A program made the position numbers and the translations under genes. A stretch of DNA of 20,568 nucleotides from DASVHS01 sp036390755. Its GTDB lineage: Bacteria; Acidobacteriota; Thermoanaerobaculia; Gp7-AA8. The stretch is taken from contig DASWBH010000011.1 of the NCBI GenBank assembly GCA_036390755.1, forward strand, positions 1-20,568, read 5' to 3'. The notes below the pieces were generated by a model. The model had not been told where the DNA came from and searched no databases. It saw only the letters and a program-made list of their open reading frames with translations. Below are positions 14,902 through 20,568 of this stretch, piece by piece; position 1 is the stretch's first letter; every line of letters begins with the position of its first letter.

Positions 14902-14924
14902 GCACGCCACTCTAGAGGGCGTGC
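14902..14924. promoter_or_regulatory. Near-perfect palindrome upstream of the respiratory operon
   Basis: GCACGCC-A-CTCT (14902-14913) and AGAGGGCGTGC (14914-14924) are inverted complements with one extra A, giving 11-bp arms. It lies 43 bases before the ATG of the cytochrome c gene, in the 157-base gap behind the second exporter operon. Position suits an operator; it could also help end the upstream transcript, though no T-run follows. A smaller inverted repeat (CACCA/TGGTG, 14949-14965) is nearby. Confidence 0.4.
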
Positions 14925-15015
14925 AACGTCCTGCGGCAGGAGGAGCAACACCAGTGTGTGTGGTGGATGCTACATCCCGGCGTGACGGGGTAGGGCAATT
15001 AGGGTTGAGCCGACG

Positions 15016-16245
<1,230 letters not shown>

Positions 16246-16258
16246 GGCTTTTCCCCTC

Positions 16259-16348
16259 GTCATTCCGAGCCGCGTAGACGGCGAGGAATCCGGGCGCTGG
16301 CGAATTCCGCCGCCCGGATTCTTCGCGCTCTGCGGCGCTCGGAATGAC
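16259..16348. repeat. 90-base palindromic repeat inside the second exporter operon
   Basis: The ends GTCATTCCGAGC (16259-16270) and GCTCGGAATGAC (16337-16348) are exact inverted complements. Inside, each arm continues with similar sequence (GAGGAATCCGGGCG against CGCCCGGATTCTTC), leaving a centre around GAATTC. The whole element can fold into one long imperfect hairpin. It starts one base past the ATPase TAA and ends before the permease Shine-Dalgarno. A shorter copy lies at 6230-6282. It resembles a REPIN or MITE-like non-coding element. Confidence 0.85.
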
Positions 16349-16349
16349 A

Positions 16350-17102
16350 TTACGCCGGCGCGACGGCCTGCACCGGTGGCGCGATTCCTTTGACTTCGAT
16401 CCTTACCTGATTGATGCGCTCGTCCTGCTGAATGAGGCCGTCGCGTACATGGACGATGCGTTTTGCGTGCTGGGCAATGTCCGGCTCGTGCGTGATCAGC
16501 ACGACCGTCTTGCCGCTGTCGTTCAACCGCTGAAAGATGGCCATGATCTCTTCGGACGTGCGCGAGTCGAGATTGCCGGTCGGCTCGTCGGCGAGAAGGA
16601 TCGCGGGATTCGTCACGAGCGCGCGCGCGATCGCGACGCGCTGCTGCTGCCCGCCGGAGAGCTGCGATGGCTGGCTCTGCTCGCGGCCGGCGAGGCCGAC
16701 GCGGTGGAGCGCGTCGATGGCCGCTTTGCGCCGTTCATCGCGCGACCAGCCCAGATCGCCGTAGAGCAGCGGGAGCTCGACGTTCTCGATTGCGGTCGTG
16801 CGCGCAAGAAGATTGAAGCTCTGAAAGACGAACCCGATCTTGGCGTTGCGGATCACGGCGCGCTCGTCGCGACCGAGCGTCGAGACATCGACACCGTCGA
16901 GGACATACGTTCCCGCCGTCGGCCGGTCGAGACAGCCGATGATGTTCATCAGCGTCGATTTCCCGGAGCCCGAGGGGCCCATGACGGCGATGAACTCGCC
17001 TTCGTCGACATCGAGATCGACGCCGTCGAGCGCGCGCACCTCGACCTCGCCCATCTTGTAGACCTTTGTCAGGCCGCGGATCTCGATGACCTTCCCGGCC
17101 AC
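16350..17102 (-). CDS. ABC transporter ATPase (MacB/LolD type), exporter system 2
   Basis: This is a 250-residue nucleotide-binding domain. Walker A is GPSGSGKST at 42-50, LSGGQ is at 148-152, Walker B LLADE is at 169-173, the NLD D-loop follows, and the switch histidine is H205 (ITHEPD). It is clearly paralogous to the ATPase at 3902-4645. A C-terminal tail of about 20 residues (VRIEVKGIAPPVQAVAPA) goes beyond the domain. The start codon is GTG (17100-17102), one base after the adaptor stop, implying coupling. The TAA stop lies directly against the palindromic repeat, so the insertion may have defined this gene's present end. Confidence 0.94.
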   Translation of the reverse strand: MAGKVIEIRGLTKVYKMGEVEVRALDGVDLDVDEGEFIAVMGPSGSGKSTLMNIIGCLDRPTAGTYVLDGVDVSTLGRDERAVIRNAKIGFVFQSFNLLARTTAIENVELPLLYGDLGWSRDERRKAAIDALHRVGLAGREQSQPSQLSGGQQQRVAIARALVTNPAILLADEPTGNLDSRTSEEIMAIFQRLNDSGKTVVLITHEPDIAQHAKRIVHVRDGLIQQDERINQVRIEVKGIAPPVQAVAPA

Positions 17103-17103
17103 G

Positions 17104-18378
17104 TTACCGAGGACCCCTGCCTCCGGCTCCGCGTCCTCCGCCCATCGGGCTCGAGCCCGGCGGCGGCGGTCCTTCGACCTTCGACGTCGCGAGACCCACG
17201 ATGATGTTGTCGCCTTCCTTCACATCACCGCTGACGACTTCTGTGTAATGACCGTCGGTGATTCCCGCGCGGATCTGCACGGAGCGCGGCTTGTTGCCGG
17301 CATCGAGGAGCCACACGGTCTGACCTTGCGACCGACGACCGCCGCCGCGGCCGCCGAATGCTCCGCCGGCGCCGCCGATGCCGGGCTGACGCGCGCCCAT
17401 CTGCGCAGCGGTCCGCTCGGGACTGCCGGCTGGCGGGCCGGCGCTCGTGGTCGCACCCGGCCGCGCTCCGCCCGCCGCGCCGCTCGTCTCCGGCTTGAAG
17501 CGCAACGCGGCGTTCTGGATGCGCAGCACGTTCTGCACGGTCGCAACATCAATCGTGACGTTCGCGGTCATCTTGGGCCGCAGTTTCTCGTCTGGATTCG
17601 GCACTTCGATGATGACCGGGTACGTGACGACGTTTTGCGAGACGGTCGCGTTCAGGCGGATCTGCGAGATATGTCCGCGGAACTCCTGATCGGGATATGA
17701 ATCGACCGTGAAGCGCGCGACCTGGCCGTTCTCGATCCGGCCGATGTCGGACTGATCGACGTCCGCCTGCACCTGCATTTTCGTGAGGTCCTGCGCGATC
17801 TGGAACAGCGTCGGCGCCTGGAACGACGCGGCGACCGTCTGGCCGACGTCGTATGAGCGATCGACCACGATCCCGTCGATCGGCGACATGATCTTCGTGT
17901 ACTGCAGGTTCGTCTGAGCCTGCTGCAGCGCCGCCACTGCCTGCTGCACCTGCGCCCGCGCGCCGTCGTACTGCGCTTTCGTGGTGTCGACGTCCGCCTG
18001 CGGCGCGAGACCCTGCGCGGCAAGACGCGCCTGACGGTCGTAGTTGATCTTCGCGTTCGCGGCTTCGACCCGTGCTTTCGTCAGATCGGCCTGGCGCTGC
18101 TCGACCTGAGCCTGAAACGGAGTCGGATCGAGCTCGACCAGGAGCTGGCCGCGATGCACGCGGCTGTTGAAATCGGCGTAAAGACGGCTGACCACGCCCG
18201 ATACCTGGCTGCCGATCTGGACGGTCGTGACGGCGGAGAGCGTGCCCGTGGCCGTCACCGTCATGGTGATGTTCCCGCGGTCGATTTTCTCGGTCCGGTA
18301 CTGCTGATCCTTGCTTCCGCGGCCCTTGCACGAGGCGAGGATCGCGATCAACACAATGACGGTGGTGGTGCGTCGCAC
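17104..18378 (-). CDS. MacA-like periplasmic adaptor lipoprotein, exporter system 2
   Basis: GTG 18376-18378 gives a 424-residue protein starting VRRTTTVIVLIAILASCKG, a lipoprotein signal with lipobox LASC (Cys17). After it come lipoyl half-motifs (ATGTLSAVTTVQIGSQVSGV; MSPIDGIVVDRSYDVGQTVA), a helical hairpin between them, and barrel and membrane-proximal domains (PKMTANVTIDVATVQNVLRI). A Gly/Ala/Pro/Arg-rich linker at about 313-365 and a Gly/Pro tail (PMGGGRGAGGRGPR) parallel the low-complexity linker of the first adaptor. AAGGGA upstream supports the GTG. The frame open to 18720 is antisense of the bactofilin gene. It should join the ATPase and permease encoded next to an outer-membrane channel not seen here. 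Confidence 0.9.
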   Translation of the reverse strand: MRRTTTVIVLIAILASCKGRGSKDQQYRTEKIDRGNITMTVTATGTLSAVTTVQIGSQVSGVVSRLYADFNSRVHRGQLLVELDPTPFQAQVEQRQADLTKARVEAANAKINYDRQARLAAQGLAPQADVDTTKAQYDGARAQVQQAVAALQQAQTNLQYTKIMSPIDGIVVDRSYDVGQTVAASFQAPTLFQIAQDLTKMQVQADVDQSDIGRIENGQVARFTVDSYPDQEFRGHISQIRLNATVSQNVVTYPVIIEVPNPDEKLRPKMTANVTIDVATVQNVLRIQNAALRFKPETSGAAGGARPGATTSAGPPAGSPERTAAQMGARQPGIGGAGGAFGGRGGGRRSQGQTVWLLDAGNKPRSVQIRAGITDGHYTEVVSGDVKEGDNIIVGLATSKVEGPPPPGSSPMGGGRGAGGRGPR

Positions 18379-18489
18379 TATGGAAAATCCCTTCGTTTTA
18401 CGACTTTCTGCTGCGTTCGTTGAAAGCGCGCGAAGTTTACTCCACGGCGTTTGCGGGCCCGTCACGCCGCTGTTATGCTTCCCCGCCCG

Positions 18490-18921
18490 ATGGCGCTCTT
18501 CTCCAAAGATCAAGTTCCTCCCCCGCGACCGCAGCCTCCCACTGTGACCCCGACCGTTCCGGGCGGACCGCTGATGACATTCTTCGGCCCGAACGTGACG
18601 ATCGACGGCACGATCAGCGGGACCGAGCCCGTGGTCGTGGAAGGATCGGTTCGCGGCAAGATCAACCTCAGCGGCGACCTTCGCATCGGCACCTCGGCAC
18701 GCGTCGAAGCGACCGTCCACGCAAAGAACGTCACCGTTGAGGGGAAGGTGACCGGCGACATCTCCGCCGACGACCGCCTCGAGCTCGTGACGTCCGCCAC
18801 CGTCGACGGCAACATCAAAGCGCCGAGGATCATCGTGGCCGAAGGGGCAAAGTTCCGCGGCTCGGTCGACATGGGATCGCAGCGGCCGAAGGATTCAGCC
18901 GAGCCGGCCAAAGCGAAGTAG
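18490..18921 (+). CDS. Bactofilin (polymer-forming cytoskeletal protein)
   Basis: From ATG 18490 this is a 143-residue protein. A Pro-rich N-terminal tail (PPPRPQPPTVTPTVPGGP) precedes a repetitive right-handed beta-helix: VTIDGTISGTEPVVVEGSVR, then GKINLSGDLRIG, ATVHAKNVTVEGKVTGDISA and VDGNIKAPRIIVAEGAKFRG. A short charged tail ends the protein. This is the bactofilin (DUF583) pattern, and these proteins polymerise without nucleotide into membrane-associated filaments affecting cell shape or positioning. ATG 18475 is an alternative start; neither has a strong ribosome-binding site. The gene is divergent from the second exporter operon across a gap of about 110 bases and is followed by a perfect hairpin. 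Confidence 0.9.
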   Translation: MALFSKDQVPPPRPQPPTVTPTVPGGPLMTFFGPNVTIDGTISGTEPVVVEGSVRGKINLSGDLRIGTSARVEATVHAKNVTVEGKVTGDISADDRLELVTSATVDGNIKAPRIIVAEGAKFRGSVDMGSQRPKDSAEPAKAK

Positions 18922-18922
18922 C

Positions 18923-18942
18923 GTTAACCGTTTCCGGTTAAC
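18923..18942. promoter_or_regulatory. Perfect GTTAACCG hairpin between bactofilin and dehydrogenase genes
   Basis: GTTAACCG (18923-18930), loop TTTC, CGGTTAAC (18935-18942) form an exact 8-bp stem, starting one base after the bactofilin stop and 18 bases before the dehydrogenase ATG. There is no T-run after it, so it may be an operator or an mRNA structure, or a weak terminator. Confidence 0.5.
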
Positions 18943-18960
18943 GAACCATCCGGAGGACTC

Positions 18961-20502
18961 ATGCCAGCAACAGCAACGAAGCAGTCCGCGCATGACGCAG
19001 GTCTGCGCGCAACCCGCGAATACAAAAATTACATCAACGGCGAATGGGTGGCCTCGAAGTCGGGGCACACGTTCGAGAACCGCAACCCGGCCAATCGCGA
19101 GGATCTCATCGGCACGTTCCAGGAGTCGAATGCCGACGATCTCAACGCCGCGGTCGACGCCGCGCATCGCGCGTTCGAGGGATGGCGTCTGACGCCTGCG
19201 CCGCGCCGCGCGGACTACCTCTACACCGTCGGCAACATCCTGAAGCGCGACAAAGAAAAGATCGCACGCGAGATGACGCGCGAGATGGGGAAGGTGCTCG
19301 ACGAGACGAAAGGCGACGTGCAGGAAGCGATCGACATGTCCTTCCTCATGGCCGGCGAAGGACGCCGCCTGCACGGCGTGACGACGCCATCCGAGCTGCC
19401 CAACAAATTCAACATGGCCGTCCGCATGCCCCTCGGCGTTGCCGGACTGATCACGCCGTGGAACTTCCCGATCGCGATCCCGGCGTGGAAGTCCATGGCC
19501 GCCCTGATCTGCGGAAACACGGTGGTCATCAAACCGGCGTCGCTCACGCCGCTGTCCGTCGTGATGCTTGCGGAATCATTCGAAGAGGCCGGTCTGCCAA
19601 AGGGCGTGTTCAACGTCGTGACCGGCGGCGGCAAGGAAGTCGGCGAGCCGATGCTGAAGCATCCGAAGGTGTCGGTCATCTCGTTCACCGGATCGACCGA
19701 CGTCGGCCGCGACATCTCCGTCGCATGCGCGCCGCAGTTCAAGCACGTTCACCTCGAGATGGGCGGCAAGAACATCATCATGGTGATGGACGACGCCGAC
19801 GTCGACCTGGCCGTCGACGGCGCGCTCTGGGGCGCGTTCGGTACGGCGGGGCAGCGCTGCACGGCCGCGTCGCGCATCGTCGCGCATCGCAAGATCTACG
19901 ATCAGTTCGTCGACAAGCTCGCCGGACGCGCGAAGAAGATGCGCGTCGGCTACGGACTCGACCCGCAGGTCGACATGGGCCCGAACGTCTCCGCCTCGCA
20001 GCTCAAGACGGTCGAGTCGTACGTCGAGATTGGAAAGAACGAAGGCGCGAAGGTCGTCGCCGGCGGCTCGGCGCTGACCGAAGGCGACTACGCGAAGGGC
20101 TTCTTCCACCAGCCGACCGTCTTCGCGGACGTGAAGCCGAGCATGCGCATCGCGCAGGAGGAGATCTTCGGCCCGGTCACCGCAGTGATGAAGTGCGACT
20201 CGCTCGAGGAAGCGATCGCGATCGGCAACGGCGTCCGCTACGGTCTGTCGTCGTCGATCTACACGCGCGACATCAAGAACGCGTTCACGGCGATGCGCGA
20301 CATGTACACCGGAATCTTCTACGTGAACGCGCCGACGATCGGTGCCGAAGTGCACCTGCCGTTCGGCGGAACGAAGGAAACCGGCAACGGTCACCGCGAG
20401 GCCGGCGTCGCGGGCATCGACGTGTTCAGCGAATGGAAGTCGATCTACGTCGACTACTCCGGTTCATTGCAGCGCGCGCAGATCGATACCGAGGAGATAT
20501 GA
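18961..20502 (+). CDS. NAD(P)-dependent aldehyde dehydrogenase
   Basis: The 513-residue protein is a full-length ALDH. The oxyanion asparagine is N168 in PWNFP, the cofactor lysine is K191 (KPAS), the FTGSTDVGR Rossmann turn is at 242-250, the general base is E266 (LEMGGKN), the catalytic cysteine is C300 (GTAGQRCTAASR), and EEIFGPV is at 400-406. It oxidises an aldehyde to the acid in the cytoplasm. The SELPNKFNMAVRMPLGVAG and FGGTKETGNGHREAG stretches recall the semialdehyde branch (ketoglutarate-semialdehyde or piperideine-6-carboxylate dehydrogenases), but the substrate cannot be fixed from sequence. ATG 18961 has GGAGG nine bases upstream. It may be co-transcribed with the bactofilin gene, although they have no obvious functional link. 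Confidence 0.93.
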   Translation: MPATATKQSAHDAGLRATREYKNYINGEWVASKSGHTFENRNPANREDLIGTFQESNADDLNAAVDAAHRAFEGWRLTPAPRRADYLYTVGNILKRDKEKIAREMTREMGKVLDETKGDVQEAIDMSFLMAGEGRRLHGVTTPSELPNKFNMAVRMPLGVAGLITPWNFPIAIPAWKSMAALICGNTVVIKPASLTPLSVVMLAESFEEAGLPKGVFNVVTGGGKEVGEPMLKHPKVSVISFTGSTDVGRDISVACAPQFKHVHLEMGGKNIIMVMDDADVDLAVDGALWGAFGTAGQRCTAASRIVAHRKIYDQFVDKLAGRAKKMRVGYGLDPQVDMGPNVSASQLKTVESYVEIGKNEGAKVVAGGSALTEGDYAKGFFHQPTVFADVKPSMRIAQEEIFGPVTAVMKCDSLEEAIAIGNGVRYGLSSSIYTRDIKNAFTAMRDMYTGIFYVNAPTIGAEVHLPFGGTKETGNGHREAGVAGIDVFSEWKSIYVDYSGSLQRAQIDTEEI

Positions 20503-20506
20503 ACTG

Positions 20507-20568
20507 GTGATCGGTTGTCGGTTGTCGGTGCTCGTTGCGGTGATCGTCGCAACGGGTCCGGCAATCGC
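20507..20568 (+). CDS. Possible start of a secreted-protein gene, cut off by the window end
   Basis: GTG 20507-20509, with GAGGAG ten bases upstream inside the end of the dehydrogenase gene, opens a frame reading MIGCRLSVLVAVIVATGPAI. This has the look of a signal peptide, with no stop before the window ends. The DNA also contains a simple TCGGTTG tandem repeat, so it may be non-coding repeat sequence instead. Only 20 residues are visible. Confidence 0.4.
   Translation, partial: MIGCRLSVLVAVIVATGPAI

Noticed and set aside
18379..18720. Upstream extension of the second adaptor
   Set aside because: It is antisense to the bactofilin gene; the GTG at 18378 opens a lipoprotein signal.

Overview
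The window is high-GC bacterial DNA with tightly packed, mostly operonic genes and short gaps. No rRNA, tRNA, integrase, transposase or CRISPR array was seen. The gene mix (split MacAB-like exporters, a LytS/LytTR pair, a b6-like quinol oxidoreductase with a multihaem cytochrome, a bactofilin, and a dispersed 'GTCATTCCGAG...' palindromic repeat) is most reminiscent of Acidobacteriota or a neighbouring phylum. That assignment is an inference from style, since no marker gene is present.

Layout. Bases 1-465 hold the 3' end of a double zinc-ribbon gene, which converges on a stand-alone receiver-domain regulator (507-875, minus). Bases 950-2650 look like a decaying zone: a secreted-protein gene broken by two frameshifts (951-1396), half of a SnoaL-like gene (1485-1838) abutting an intact DUF4440-like gene (1839-2294), a short gene remnant (2483-2635), and palindromes and hairpins. 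From 6134 leftwards runs a translationally coupled operon: a small unknown protein, a MacA-like adaptor, an ABC ATPase and a MacB-like permease. Next to it is a minus-strand Spy/CpxP-like (LTXXQ) gene with a clear intrinsic terminator, followed by a copy of the dispersed repeat.

The plus-strand block 6877-9491 carries a LytS-type sensor kinase, an overlapping LytTR response regulator and a secreted two-repeat protein. It meets, by a 7-base overlap, the end of a long minus-strand operon (14858 to 9485): small cytochrome c, Rieske protein, b6-type cytochrome b fused to subunit IV, an 11-haem membrane-anchored cytochrome c, and a DUF2339-like polytopic membrane protein. The first four could form a quinol-oxidising complex that passes electrons through a periplasmic multihaem wire. 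This is the most interesting unit in the window.

Upstream of that operon is a second MacA-ATPase-MacB-like operon (18378 to 15016, minus), interrupted between ATPase and permease by a 90-base palindromic repeat. Divergent from it are a bactofilin gene and, after a perfect hairpin, an aldehyde dehydrogenase gene. The last 62 bases may start another gene encoding a signal peptide.
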